From Sclerodactyla briareus (Eukaryota; Echinodermata; Holothuroidea; Dendrochirotida; Sclerodactylidae): a stretch of DNA of 64,000 nt. A program made the position numbers and the translations under genes. Location: NCBI GenBank assembly GCA_026419785.1, contig JAODTK010002876.1, positions 361,020 through 425,019 on the forward strand. Reading direction: 5' to 3'. Shown in pieces: positions 38,340-50,720 of the stretch (position 1 is its first letter; each line of letters starts with the position of its first letter). Below the pieces are notes generated by a model. That model was not told the DNA's origin. It did no database searches and saw nothing but the letters and a program-made list of their open reading frames with translations.

Positions 38340-40140
38340 TTGCGATTCATTTTTTTCCGAGCAGCGTTCTCACGGGTCCCCAATGGCTTGGTCTGTCTTT
38401 AAAATGCTTCTCTCAGAGCGATCTTAGCTGGAAGCCTTTTCTGGAGTCTCGCGACGTGACCCAAAAATCTCAAACCTATGTGCTACTATGAAGACCAAGG
38501 GATTTGGTTGGTTCACATCCATTGATTTCATCGTTTGGTATCCAATTGTATTGGTCCACTATTTTAGAAACATCGCGGAGTAGTCCTCTTGGAAGTGTTC
38601 AATTTTGTGATCAGCTTCTTATGTTGTACCCACGTTCGCAATTATACAGAAAAATACTGTTGTTGTTGTTTATGCGTGTTGAAAGCGTTGTTGGTTATAC
38701 CAACTTTTCTGTTAATGTCTTTTGCGGTCCCAACAAACTTCCTACATATCATGGTGGAACATAGCGGCCATGGTCCACGACTCCCTCCGCGCAGGCTTAT
38801 TAACCGGTGTTAATTCCGCTCAGTATCCACAAATCATTCTTCCTCACCGTTTCTCACGCCATATTCATGGGGCAGGACACCCTGAAGAAAAACTTTTAGC
38901 TTTCGGCATTGGTTACTATGTTCGCCATTGATATTTTCCAGCTGGGCTAGGCACTTTTTTATTGAAAAAAATCAACTTCTTATTGGTCGAGCTGTACGCT
39001 AGGCACTTTTGCTTGAAGAAAAAATTGTACCTTTGATTAGACCGGTCTTGTTATCATTTCCTTTGTTCCCGATGACGTCAACGAGCATACATTCTGTAAT
39101 CTTGGGAAACAACTGACACTGCTCCGAATCGTACGAATTTTCGCGATTGTCGCCAGCATATGAAGTGATGTTGTAGTTTTTTTTCATTCTGACAAGGTTC
39201 CCGAACATGTAATTAAGTTTTTTCATCGCTTAACAACATGCGGAAGCAGTCCAACACAGTCCAGAATTGGCCGTCATGATTTCCAGCCAGTTAACAAGCC
39301 TCATTGAGCTTACCATGTCGACGAGGAGATGAGCCATTGGTTTGTACAGCCGATTACTGTGTGAATAAGTTGATCGATTATTGCAAAAGCGAAAAGGTGA
39401 TACTAACTAACAATAAGTGAAATAAGCATTCAGTGTTCCATGGCGGCCGGCGACGGCTGCGCGTGTTTAAGGATGCTACTGGCTTACTGCACTTATTCAA
39501 TGCAAATTCTCCCGTAATTATTTAAGGAGAACCCCTTCGATTAGAATGACGAGTCCATATTTGTTAGTGGCTCTACGCAGAGGCCCGGGCCCCGAGGTCA
39601 GCTTATAATTAGGTCTACTGTGTCCGCAGCACCGCAAAGCAAAGCAAATAGAAAAGGCCGATTTAGGGTTTATCTTTCAGGAATGTTACATTTCTTCAAC
39701 TTCATTGCCATTTCTTGTGATGGAGAATTTCTCAGTTTTCGTACTGTTTATTTTTAGATTTCTTCTTGTCAGTTTCTCAGTCTCTCGCTCTTCGATGTCT
39801 TGTATTATATGTTCACCAGTTGTGCCCAGAGATATCGTAGTGTCGTCCACGGTTGAAGAGTTGGCGGTATATTATTTCATGTAGTCATGATCACAAAATA
39901 TAACAAGATGGTGGATAACTGCATCAATGTCATTTTCATCCGATTTCAAAGAGTTGGCCAGGTATGTTATGAAGAATAATGCACTCGCACTGTCACCCTG
40001 GAGGACCCGATGTTCGTGCTGAAAAGGATTTCCTAGTTAAATTTGGATAAATGTTCCTTCTCGTTGAGCTGTTTAGGGTGAAACTACTTATTATCTCATC
40101 CGTCCCGAAGGGCCAGATGAGAAATTGTAGTCACTTTGCC
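38340..40140 (-). mobile_element. Minus-strand LINE remnant (reverse transcriptase)
   Basis: Read on the minus strand from about 40130 downwards, blocks of a non-LTR reverse transcriptase appear in the right order. They are RVLQGDSASALFFITYLAN (LQGDS-type palm motif, 39993-40007), then VDDTTISLGTTGEHI (the catalytic xxDD box, VDD at 39842-39850). Next come LTRRNLKINSTKTEKFSI, a degraded thumb region near 39240, and a C-terminal LGHVARLQKRLPAKIAL at about 38400-38460. The spacing between the last two blocks is longer than usual, so another insertion probably lies within 38480-39200. Multiple frame breaks show the element is dead. Confidence 0.68.
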
Positions 40141-40289
40141 ATTTCACCAATATGTACTGTTGGCTGGTTGACATAAGCAACGGTTGCTATGGTAACAATT
40201 AGTGGTGGTGAGGTAGATCCAATGAGGGGTACCCATTGGTGGGGTACCTAGGTGGCCGGGTGATCCAGTGATGAGGTGCACTTGCAAAG

Positions 40290-40352
40290 TGTCCGTTTGT
40301 GTGTGTGCGTGTGCGTGTGGGTGGGCGTGTGTGTGCGTTTGCGTGTCCGTCA
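40290..40352. repeat. GT/GC-rich simple repeat
   Basis: Imperfect (GTGTGCGTGT)n tract; a reverse-strand open frame across it is an artefact. Confidence 0.85.
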
Positions 40353-41360
40353 GATTTTTGATGGGTTTTTCGCAAATATCTCCATTTTGGAGTGGCTGAA
40401 CAAAGTCAACATTTGCACACACTTCAATAGTCACTAAACCACGGATTGCTCTCAAAATTAGAAACCGAAAACTATCAAATTGTGGAATTAGGAGCAAAAA
40501 GACTATTTTGGGGCAATTTCTCATTTTTTACAAGTTTTCACTATTTTTAAATATGCCCTTATTTTCCAATGACTGGAGATTTCAAACTTTGTAGCACTGT
40601 GAAAAGACCAAAAAAACAACTTTCCCATGCAGTCAGCCCAAAATTACCAAAAACGTCAATTTTAGGGGGGAACAATAGATTTTGGCCCAATTGAGAATTT
40701 CTGAAAATCTGTTCATTTTTTGGTATCTTAGAGTTGGGAGGACTGAATTATTCCAAAAGGTACAAAGTATAAAAACGAAGGGTTCCCCAACATTAATGCG
40801 TAACTAACTGACTGTCCCATGAACTAATGAATATTTTTTTGGACGAATGGTTTTCAAGACATATGTTTGATAGTGCGGTCCATTTTGCACTCGCGAACAG
40901 GTAGCAAGTAGAACAAATGTAATAGGTATTCACATTTGCCGTGAGATCCTGCAACCCGGGGATTGCCCTCTTTTATGATTTGTGATCTGTTGATATGCCG
41001 GAGGCCATTGTAAATGCTCGAGTGTCGGTGGTTAATAGATTTGAAGTTTAATGGCTATGATATAGTCAATTTGACCTTTTTGATAAGGATTTCTGCGTAT
41101 TAGGTATGATCACTGCTGTTGAATATGCTCAAGTTTGTGCTTGTATAAAGTATACATAAGTAGAGATTTGTTTCGCACATGAATCGAGCTGTATACGTGT
41201 TACATTTATGTTTCCTGAATCTCATCTAGCGTTTTCTGTGGCTTTTGCAAATCTAGGTTTTTTGTGGGCATTTGCCGCTGTAAACTCGCTCTATGCCCAG
41301 CCCAGATACCGATATTAATTAAGGATAACTGCAACGGGAGACTTTTACTGTGGTAAACAA
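40353..41360. other. No recognised feature
   Basis: AT-rich sequence without a coding signature. Confidence 0.35.
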
Positions 41361-41434
41361 TCGAGACTCTGAATTTAGGTAAATAACGGACGAGGCGCCG
41401 CCGAGTTCGTTATTAAGCTAATTCAGAGTCGAGA
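41361..41434. repeat. Strong hairpin, small foldback element
   Basis: Left arm about 41361-41389 (TCGAGACTCTGAATT...AATAACG) pairs with right arm about 41407-41434 (CGTTATT...AATTCAGAGTCGAGA), interrupted by a few mismatches. The loop is GC-rich (GACGAGGCGCCGCCGAG). The size and symmetry suggest a tiny foldback or MITE-like element; transcription is unknown. Confidence 0.75.
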
Positions 41435-41599
41435 CTGTTTTATGAAGCCAAAAAGTCGACCGCTGTAGTTTATTCCTATCTCTAACAACCCCAATCTTGA
41501 ATTATCCAAACGATTAGCCCGATATCTAGATCTCTAGAGCTATATATTTGTATCTCTAAATCAGTAAATAAAATACGACGCAGCTAGGTAACTATTGTT

Positions 41600-41940
41600 T
41601 AATTCGATCGAAGTAAATTGCATTGCGTACATACACAAAAGAATGGCGTGCGTGCTGTCTACTTCCACGGAGACGCATACAAACCACACGCGTGCCACAC
41701 CGGAGGTTCTCTGCGCGTGGTGACATGGCGTTTCTCCAAATGCCGCGAGTGACGACTTCGTTTCGCCCGTTTTGTATTCCGTTGAGGCAGTACTCCCCTC
41801 TGAGAGCGCGTTTACTGAAAGCCGGATCTGCGCGTTCAAACATAAACTTCCAAGGCTCACGCAACCCCCTGACAGTCTCGTTCAAAAGTACTGCGTTTAC
41901 TAAAACGGCAGCAAATCGAGCCAGTATTCGATTGTTGTGA
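41600..41940. other. CpG-rich patch, possible promoter or lost exon
   Basis: This stretch is richer in CpG than its surroundings and is open for about 100 codons in three frames (minus 41561-41860 and 41592-41885, plus 41623-41940). That is what a GC-rich patch without stops produces. I recognise no protein. It directly precedes the compound repeat block. Confidence 0.3.
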
Positions 41941-41994
41941 TTTGTTTACTCTTACAGCTGACTGTCTTTTGCTGAAATAATAGCCGCTACGGTG

Positions 41995-43148
41995 ATTGGG
42001 AGTAGAATCAGAATCCTGTATTTGCAATAACTGATGGCTTGGGGTTGTAGACAGTTGAATTAAGGCCACCCACAATAGCAAGCCAACAATAACTGATTGT
42101 TGGCCAGAATAGTAATGTGTGGCTGGCTTCAAGTTTTCAGCCAGCCAATGAAGGATGATGATCAGAAAACTCGCAATCGTCGGCCTAAATAAGCCGTCGT
42201 CCAGCGGGATTGAGTTTGTACGGATATATTAATTGACCATCGAATTCCAATCCAATTTCGAATCGTTTGATATTATTCTACCATTTTTAAATCATGATAT
42301 TCCTCCGAAGGGAAGCCGTTTCCATGTGAAACTACCCAAAAACAAAGTACTTTCCAGTAACAAACAGATGAATCAAAAGCGAGAATTTTACAATGCGAAT
42401 CTGCTCATTAAGCTACGGTAGTGCAGAGTAGACATCCGAACGTTCGACGCTTGAAATATAATCCGGCAAATGATAACACACTAACTTCGGGCCCCCGTTG
42501 GTTAACAAATCATCTTTGTAACGGCATATGATGGGGTCCACGGAGGTCGTGGGACACCCCTCTATTGCCACCCATCCGCTGACCTGAGGAAAACATGTTG
42601 GCGCGAGCGCCAGAGCGCCGATAAGTGGGCCACGCATCACGCGTGGTGCAGAAACATGTTGCTCCCAGGTCAGCGATGAGTGGTAATAGAGGGTCTCCAC
42701 GACCTCCGTGGACCCCATCATATGCCGTTACTAAGATGATTTGTTTACCAAACCGGGCACGGAGTTAGTGTTTCCGTACCACGCGTATTGCGTGGCCCAC
42801 ATAACGGGCCTCTGGCGGTCGCGCCGACATGTTGCCCCAGGTCAGCGGATGGGTGGTAATAGAGGGTCTCCACGACCTCCGTGGACCCCATCATATGCCG
42901 TTACAAAGATGATTTGTTTACCAAACCGCGGCCCGAAGTTAGTGTTTCCGTACCACGCGTATTGCGTGGCCCACATAACGGGCCTCTGGCGGTCGCGCCG
43001 ACATGTTGCCCCAGGTCAGCGGATGGGTGGTAATAGAGATAGAGAGGTCTCCCACGAACTCCGTGGACCCCATCATATGCCGTTACTAAGATGATTTGTT
43101 TACCAAACCGGGGCCCGAAGTTAGTGTTTTCAGTACCCGCAAATGCGT
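41995..43148. repeat. Compound repeat block, copy A
   Basis: Begins GATTGGGAGT..AATCAGAATCCTGTATTTGCAA. It has about 480 bases of single-copy-like text with two small hairpins (42082-42104 and 42121-42146, GGCTGGCT/CAGCCAGCC). An inverted pair follows: left arm about 42477-42600, right arm about 42652-42778, around a GC-rich centre. The right arm then repeats in tandem with a period of about 172-183 bases (TTGTTTACCAAACC at 42743, 42915 and 43098). Each unit contains the small palindrome CCACGACCTCCGTGG. Confidence 0.85.
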
Positions 43149-44480
43149 GATTGGGAGTGCCAATCAGAATCCTGTATTTGCAAATAACGGATGGCGTGGG
43201 TTTTTTTTTCTGTAAGAAGTTGAATTAGCACCAACACAGAGCAGACAAACCAATAACTATGGTGCCAGAATAGTATTGTTGGCTGGCTTCAAGTTTTCAG
43301 CCAACAATGAGGATGAGTGATCATAAAACTCGCAATCGTCGGCTAAATAAGCAGTCGTCCAGCGGATTGCGTTTGTAGCCGGAAATATCAATTGACCCAG
43401 AATTCCAATCCAAGGTCGAATCGTTTTTGCTATATGCTACATTTTAAAAAGCATGCATTCCTCAGAAGGGAGGGCAAGCTCGTTTTCATGTTAAACTACC
43501 CAAAAACAAAGTACTTTCCAGTAACAAACAGATGAATCAAGCGAGAATTTACAAATGCGAATCTGCTAATTAAGCTACGGTAGTGCAGAGGAGACATCCG
43601 AACGTTCGACGCTTGAAATATAATCCGGCAAATGATAACACACTAACTTCGGGCCCCCGTTTGGTTAACAAATCATCTTTGTAACGGCATATGATGGGGT
43701 CCACGGAGGTCGTGGGACACCCCTCTATTGCCACCCATCCGCTGACCTGAGGAAAACATGTTGGCGCGAGCGCCAGAGCGCCGATAAGTGGGCCACGCAA
43801 TACGCGAGGTGCAGAAACATGTTGCTCCCAGGTCAGCGGATGAGTGGTAATAGAGGGGTCTCCCTCGACCTCCGTGGACCCCATCATATGCCGTTACTAA
43901 GATGATTGTTTACCAAACCGGGCACGGAGTTAGTGTTTCCGTACCACGCGTATTGCGTGGCCCACATAACGGGCCTCTGGCGGTCGCGCCGACATGTTGC
44001 CCCAGGTCAGCGGATGGGTGGTAATAGAGGGGTCTCCCTCGACCTCCGTGGACCCCATCATATGCCCTTACAAAGATGATTTGTTTACCAAACCGCGGCC
44101 CGAAGTTAGTGTTTCCGTACCACGCGTATTGCGTGGCCCACATAACGGGCCTCTGGCGGTCGCGCCGACATGTTTCCCCCAGGTCAGCGGAGTAATGGAT
44201 GGGTGGTAATAGAGATAGAGAGGTCTCCCACGAACTCCGTGGACCCCCATTATATGCCGTTACAAAGATGATTTGTTTACCAAACGGGGCCCCGAAGTTA
44301 GTGTTTCCGTACCACGCCATTGCGTAGCCACTTATCGGGCAGTCTGGCGGCGCGCCGACATGTTTCCCCCAGGTCAGCGAATGCGTGGTAATAGAAGAGT
44401 GTCCACCGACCTCCGTGGACCCCCATTCAGATGCCGTTACAAAGATGATTTCTTTACCAAACCGGGCCCGAAGGTAGTTC
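43149..44480. repeat. Compound repeat block, copy B
   Basis: A second copy of the whole block, starting GATTGGGAGTGCCAATCAGAATCC and following the same order: single-copy part, inverted left arm (about 43639-43763), right arm (about 43815-43945), then tandem units with TTTACCAAAC near 43910, 44085, 44275 and 44453. It carries one more tandem unit than copy A. Open frames on both strands (for example 43910-44497 minus) simply read through the repeats. Confidence 0.85.
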
Positions 44481-44867
44481 CTTCTATTGACTTTCATGCT
44501 CGCAGCTATTCAAACGACAATGAACGTCACGTATGTATCTTAGTGGCTAACAGCCATTATGTGCCTTTGGTTTGTCAGTATTGGTGTATTGACCATTCGA
44601 ATTTCTTGATTTATCTGCTTCAAATTCTCAGTTATATTTTATCATTTATAGAGTCATTACTTCCTCATTTCCTGTGGAAAATACCAAAACCTTTTTCTCT
44701 GTTTTGGCTGTTTTGAACCGTTTTCTTTGACGTGATATGGCTTGAATTGTCACTCAAAAAGCAACACTAAATCTTCTTCGAAAAAAAATTACCCAGCATC
44801 GCGGCGGCCAGTGCTCTTTTGGCAGAGACAGACAGAAAGGAGATGCAAATCTGGCAACGGCCTTATT

Positions 44868-44932
44868 GTTGGCTGCTATTGTTGGCTGGCTTCATTGCTT
44901 ATGGTTGGCTGGTATTGTTGGCTGGTATTGGC
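44868..44932. repeat. TTGTTGGCTGGT minisatellite
   Basis: Five imperfect units of (A)TTGTTGGCTGG(T/C). The same word occurs in the hairpins of the compound repeat block upstream (GCCAACAAT...ATTGTTGGC), so the two may share an origin. Confidence 0.75.
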
Positions 44933-46918
44933 CCCCACCTTCACTGATATACCGAATTACGTCTGCAGCTAGCTGTCGCGCGCGCAGACGAGACCGGCCG
45001 GCAACAACAACAGGTTGGTGATTTTGCATCTGGAGGAGAGCCGTACACTGACTGACAGATTACGGCATATGTGTCATCGTGCTGTTCTTTACTCGTTATC
45101 GTTCCCAGGACACTCGGCGGTGATCAGGATCGCCGTTACGTCAGCGCGTCGTACGCACAGTGACCTAATGTTATGCGTACACACTGAAGGGCTTACGCTA
45201 AGCTTTTGAAGTGAATTACTCAGTTTTCTAGTGTGACGTGTGCATTTGTTGCACAGGTAAAGTATCGATGGAACTTGTTTCACCTTTCGTGCCGACGGAA
45301 GGAAATGGTACATGAAACTATCTGAAAAGTTTGATAACGCGATGTCAGAAAAACTGTCCCATTGACTTGTACAGGGTTCAGCTCTCGTTTACACCTACTG
45401 ACGTCAGTAGGTGGAATTGCGCTATTGTGACTAGGCATGTGCGCGTATCTCGGATCAGTGAATACCTAATAAATTTGAAGCACGGCACTATAGGCCCTAG
45501 CCCACAGTAGGCAATAGGAACTTGTCGTATCAATGAAATAAGTTCCTAGGCCCTAGCTTAGCTTTGAATAATGTACGGGAATTGTGTACAAAAGCCAGCT
45601 TAGCTAGATGGGTACGTGAACGGAGTTCCAGGCTCTACCGAGTAGCATTGTCCATCATTAATTTGCGCACATAGCACTCTAACTGCGATATTTTGTTTTT
45701 TAATGACTCGGATCATCAAATCATTCAACCATTGGAATCATCACCTTCTCGCGCATCTTCCAAATGAGACCTAACGGGCCATATCCGGTCAAAATTCAGG
45801 CAACTACTTAGTAACTGTGGGTATAACAACCAATTTTATTTGAACCCCACCTCGATTTTGCGCATTCGGGTGGTAGCTTTGGTCGAACCTGCCACTGAAT
45901 TTAGACGATTTTTCTCTCCAGAAGTTATCTCACATGTACGAGCAGATACCTAATTTCTACTACAAAATTAGATTTGACTATTGATGAAACGATGGAAACA
46001 GTCACAAAGATTGAAAACAATTTGCCGATTTTCGTAGTTGGGCTACAGCTTATGCCACACATTATGTGGCTAGGTATGAGGCAGGTGCGGCAAATTGAAG
46101 GTGGTTGACAATACCATACCCAAACCCTGAACAAACACACTGCCTGATACAGGCTACGTGGAACTCCTTTTATAGCAACGTGCGAAACTCTTTTTTTCAT
46201 AGGGCACTTTGTTAGCAAGTCCACTGATCGCGCCAGAAAATCATCACTATATTCCGACCTCATTGTGGGTGAAATCGCCATGATATCCTAGGCCTATGTT
46301 TGTTCTTGGTTAGTCTACTTTCACATAAAAATTGCAGAAATTCCTGATCGAATCTGATTTTTCAGACTCAATGAGGCCATTTTTTCGATGCTGTGACACA
46401 GCCTACTGAGATAAACAGTGAGGCTAGCCTCCATTGAACGCATATTGGGCAAATTCAAATAATTGCTCGATTTGATTTGGAAAAATCAGATTTCCATCAG
46501 ACTTTCTGCAATTTTTCTCTGGCTTGCCTCCATTGACTGCTAACACAACGCCATTGCCTATGAGAACACTTTGTGTTTGCTGTCAATTCCATGGGATTTG
46601 CCGTTACGTAAGTGCCTGTTAGGGTTGCGCGATATACCGGGCATTCATGTTAATACCGGTACTCGCATACCGACGACTGACCACCACCTACTATTACTGG
46701 TACCCCGCCCTAAAAACCGGTGCTATCAACTAACAGGTGCTTTGCTGAAATGAAATGCGATCAGTACTGCGAGTTTAAGCGGCGACCGAGGTCACATACG
46801 ATGTTAACAATCTGTTATATCGACATTACCCCCCCCCCCCCCTCCTCCCCAAACGCGTTCTTCAGCATTGCGAAGCTGTGTCTACGTTGAAAAAAAAATT
46901 GCCAACATTTCAACCATG
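44933..46918. other. No recognised gene; CpG-rich part and C run
   Basis: The stretch at about 44970-45200 is comparatively CpG-rich (CGCGCGCGCAGACG) and could be regulatory, but no start site can be shown. Minus frame 45925-46281 (118 codons) has no known motif. A C run lies at about 46830-46842, shortly before the LTR element. Confidence 0.35.
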
Positions 46919-47443
46919 TGTAGCGTGCACCCCTGGCAAACCGAGCGTGAGGGGTGCCGTGGGATTCCTGAAAACCCAGAGGGTTACGGGGAGAGGGCGT
47001 GGAGGAGCAATATAAAATATGACAATCGAGGAATTGAAATAACAAAATAATATATTGTACGAACCTCCTATGACTTCCATAAATGACTCACAGAATCGAC
47101 TGGCCATTCTCAACGATTAAATAAAACTTCCTCCTCCTAATATGACATAATTACTACGGCTGCCCAAAACAAACGATAACATATAACACAGTCCTGTACC
47201 CAACCACCTCGGCGGTTCCGCAACGCCTCTACACGCCTTCCTCAATGCAGTCCCCTAACAAGCAACGGATCCCCACGCAAAAATAACCACCGTCCAGAGA
47301 ACAAACACCGAGCTGATTCTACGCAAGAAATGGTACTCCTTTCGCACAGTATGAACGAAACAAATGCAAACGGCACACTGAAATCAGAATTTGGTAGGTG
47401 AATCTACAGAAATGCACAACAGCTATGGCCGACCGGCGCTACA
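46919..47443 (-). repeat. 3' LTR of the gypsy element
   Basis: A 525-base direct repeat of 52996-53531. It starts TGTAGCGTGCACCCCTGG and ends GACCGGCGCTACA on the plus strand. By eye it is roughly 85-90% identical to the other LTR, with many one-base indels. Confidence 0.93.
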
Positions 47444-47459
47444 CCACCCCTCCCCTCCT
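47444..47459 (-). other. Polypurine tract
   Basis: On the minus strand reads GAGGAGGGGAGGGGTGG directly upstream of the 3' LTR. This purine-only stretch (apart from one T) is the expected plus-strand DNA primer site and fixes the element's orientation. Confidence 0.88.
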
Positions 47460-47693
47460 CGAGACTCTCCCCGATTCCCCCACTCCCTCGCCCAAAATGT
47501 TCAGTACACTATGATATCCCCGTGTCCATATGGTGTCGTCTGTGGCCTCCTGCTCATTTCCGGTTGGTCGCCTTCCGTGCCCACTCCAGCATACTCGGCT
47601 GACCCAGTGCTGTCATAAGACGTCATCAGGCGAGTGTAGACCCCTCCTCGCTCCCTCCATGTGTGATCGTCCATACCAGCTGGCAAGTCGACA

Positions 47694-48059
47694 TTAACCA
47701 ACCAATCGGCCCACTAAACCATCTCGATCTTCTTCTCTTCCCTCGCATATCGTTCTTCCCGAAAAACCCCTCTTCATCAAGTCGAAATGGACAAACCTTC
47801 CTCTCTTCTCGGAGTTTCCGTCTTCACTCACAACCCTGAACAGATAATCTGACAGTTTGGGGTGTTGACGTAGGGTCCAATACCATCTCATATCCGGTTT
47901 TGGGGAACGTCCCTTCCTCCGTCTGGGATTGGCCAGCCAAACTTTCTCACCCACTTTGTATTGTGACGGTGGTCTGGCCTTCATATCATAGTTTTCATTT
48001 TTGGCGATCTGGGCAAGTCCCCCCTTCTCGCGAGCGACACGGAAGGCCTTCTCAAACAC
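47694..48059 (-). pseudogene. gypsy integrase C-terminal domain
   Basis: The open minus-strand frame contains YKVGEKVWLANPRRRKGRSP followed by LSDYLFRV and VHFDLMKR, the pattern of the C-terminal (GPY/F-like) domain of Ty3/gypsy integrases, which binds DNA. It is separated from the catalytic core by a frame change. Confidence 0.85.
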
Positions 48060-48119
48060 AAGGTTCAGGTCGTGGCTAAACTGTGACCACGACCAAAGAT
48101 CCCTTTCGGAGGGGGACCC

Positions 48120-48770
48120 ACGATGAGATCAATGGGCAAGTTTACTTCTCTCCCCAGCATCAACTTGTTCGGTGTGAAACCATGGATTCTTGGACGCTCG
48201 ACCGTTACGCCATCCTGACAATGGAAGGTGAATGTCCCCAGTCCTCTGATTCTTGTTGGTATAACAGCTCATCAATCTTGCTCTAAATGTCCGATTAACC
48301 GCTCTCGACAAACCATGACCTGCGGGGGTAGGGCGTTGGTTTCTGGTCTTGACGACCCTAACATTGCCGCATAGTTCAGAGCAGAGCTCGGATTCGAGTT
48401 TTGATTTCCCTGGTCCGTATGGATGACCCGCGAACACCGAACCGACATATAAAGTTTTCGATGAGTGCTCTGGCGACTGTTTTCGCCTCTTGATTTTTCG
48501 CGGGATACGCTTGCGGGTCCACCGGGTGAAATAATCCGAAATACTATAATGTATTTATTGTTTTCGCGTACTTTCTGGTAGGGGGCCAATTATGTCATAG
48601 CTTATTCTCTCCATGTTCACACCCGCACTGAATTTTTCTGCATCGGCGCCCGGGGCTTCGATGACGGGGAACTTCGCCGAGAACATAAGGTCGTCAACAC
48701 GCTTGCACGAGCTCTCCACTCGTGTCCTCATCTTGTACCATAGACCTGTCTTTGGCTTTGTTAATGGTCT
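48120..48770 (-). pseudogene. gypsy integrase zinc-binding and catalytic core, frameshifted
   Basis: Across two overlapping minus frames (48129-48437 and 48272-48589) integrase text is visible: a RENNKYIIV start, RVIHTDQG holding the second catalytic Asp, VVKTRNQRPTPAGHG, and the region of the catalytic Glu (RAVNRTF). The HHCC-side sequence lies upstream at about 48700-48770. The frame changes inside the core exclude a working enzyme from this copy. Confidence 0.78.
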
Positions 48771-49559
48771 TTTTAATCCCCAGATGAACAGACCGTCGGG
48801 GAAATCGTGAACTCATACAACACATTTTCACCATATTTCCTAGGTACTACCAAGAGGAGTTTGTCTTCTCCTCCCCATCAGACACCCACTGCCGGAAGAG
48901 AACCCCATTTTTTATCACACAGATGGTCCCATTGGGGACCAATAGGCTTTGGTAACCGGACTCGCCCCACTCACACCTGGGAAATTTGGGTGGGCAACAT
49001 GCGACTCGTTCTTTCTTCCATCCAAGATCAAACTAAGGTCGGGTCACGCTTTTGAAAATAACTAAGCTGTGCGTCTGTGTACGAGTTCAACCAACATTCT
49101 TGGCGAACTCAATTAACTGAACGAGAACCTTGCTCCTCAAGTACCTCTGGTCTACCCGTTGACTCACCCCTTCCGCCATTTCCACTGGGAAACTGCTTCA
49201 TCAGTGAAAACGGGTTACCGGGGTACATCTGGAGTCTCGCTCCCCATACTTCCCAAATGCCCCACTACCCTTGCTCGCTAACTACCCTGAGGCTACTTGT
49301 TCTCTTGCCCCCCCCGGAAGCTGTCGGCAACGCGAATCGGCGCAGGGGCATTTACCGACTCATGCTCGTGCTTCCTTCCCAATCACCCCCATCCTCCAGC
49401 TACAAACTAACCCCCTGGGCATCATTCTCTTGTCCCCCTCATGATATCCCCCGGGGAGCTGTTGTACAAAGAATCGGATGCGAGGGGTCTTTGCCTGCCC
49501 CTCAACCCTCACGCTTCCAACATCAAAACCCCTTCTCCCTGACCTGACCATATGGTTCG

Positions 49560-49900
49560 CCTAGAAAGTGAGTCGGCAATAGTATGCTATCGTCCAGGCC
49601 TATGTCAAACTCGATCATAGGAACCTAGAATTTCAAGCCACCTCGCCAGCTGCCCCTCTGGCTGCTTGAAAATTACACACCACGTGTGGACCTGAGCAGT
49701 ACGAACCGAAATCTCTTGCCGACAAATAAGGGCGAAAATGCTTTATAAATGTCACCATGGCAAGGGGGACTTCTTTCTTAGTAGCCAAGTATTTCACCTC
49801 CGACCTGGAGAGCGTTTGCTAGCATAGGCAACTGGTCTCTCCACCGTCAATCCACCTGGGACAACCGGCACCATAGCAACTTCCTAAACGTCTGTATCAA
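49560..49900 (-). pseudogene. gypsy RNase H domain, degraded
   Basis: Minus-strand text includes KHFRPYL and a downstream region with RNase H spacing between RT and integrase. It is broken by stops and frame changes. In the life cycle this domain removes the RNA template after first-strand synthesis. Confidence 0.65.
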
Positions 49901-50720
49901 GGGTGAAACACTTTCAAAGTCGGGATAAGCAAAACAGGGTGAATTAAGCAACGTCTTTTTCAGGTTTCGAAAACTGCTCTCACATTCACTCGTCCACTCA
50001 AATTTCTTCCCCTTCCTGGTCATGTCGTGCAAAGGCCTAGCGAGTTCAGCGATCTTAAACAAATTTCTATAATACTAGCAAGCCAACAACCCTCGACATC
50101 TTTGATATTACAGGTGTGCCCAATTCTGCACTCATCAAGCTTCAAGGTCAGTACCCACCCCTTCCGAAGAGACCACAATGTCCAGGTAAAGTCCTTCTTT
50201 TACAACAATTCACATTTCACGGTACAACTCACATTTACTGGGTTTCACGGTCGGCCTGCATCCCCTATTCGTCAAAACTTCTTTCAATCCGCAGGCAAAT
50301 GTCACCACCAACCGAACGATCCCGAGTACCCTTATTACAATCATCGATGTTATTAGGCATGTTCGCCAATGTAGTCCCTTTCATGACCTTTCCATCTACC
50401 GTTGGAAACGTACGGGCATTAGCATAGGCCGAACGGCATGACTTGAAATTCATATAACCCGGGACCTGTAGAGAAGGCAGTTTTTTAGGCTTTCCCCGTT
50501 TGCCTCGCTTCCACCTGCCAATACCACGTGCGAAGTCGAGGACAGAAAACCACTCGGATTTTGACAACGCAGTCCAACTACATCGATACGAGGGAGGTGA
50601 AGGGGTCGTCTTTCTGGTAACGTCGTTAAGACGCCGATAATCGACACAATCTTGTGCTCCCGTCTTTTGCCTAACAGGACTACTGGCGAGACCGCACGTA
50701 CTTTCAGAGGGGGCTATTAT
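49847..50720 (-). pseudogene. gypsy reverse transcriptase, degraded
   Basis: Minus-strand blocks in order: SKSEWFSVLDFARG (palm, first catalytic Asp), a frame-shifted central segment, the active-site box reading NIDD (50340-50356) where the family has Tyr-x-Asp-Asp, VKPSKCEL, and the connection segment IAELARPLHDMTRKGKKFEW at 49970-50060. The blocks are spread over at least three frames. Confidence 0.85.

Noticed and set aside
41561..41940. Gene in three overlapping open frames
   Set aside because: Simultaneous openness on both strands is explained by high GC; no domain or splice signals.
42480..44480. CRISPR-like repeat array
   Set aside because: Whole units of about 172-190 bp repeat without distinct spacers, and the DNA is eukaryotic; it is a tandem/inverted repeat.
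43910..44497. 195-codon minus-strand open frame as a gene
   Set aside because: It reads through tandem repeat units and consists of the same translated repeat several times.
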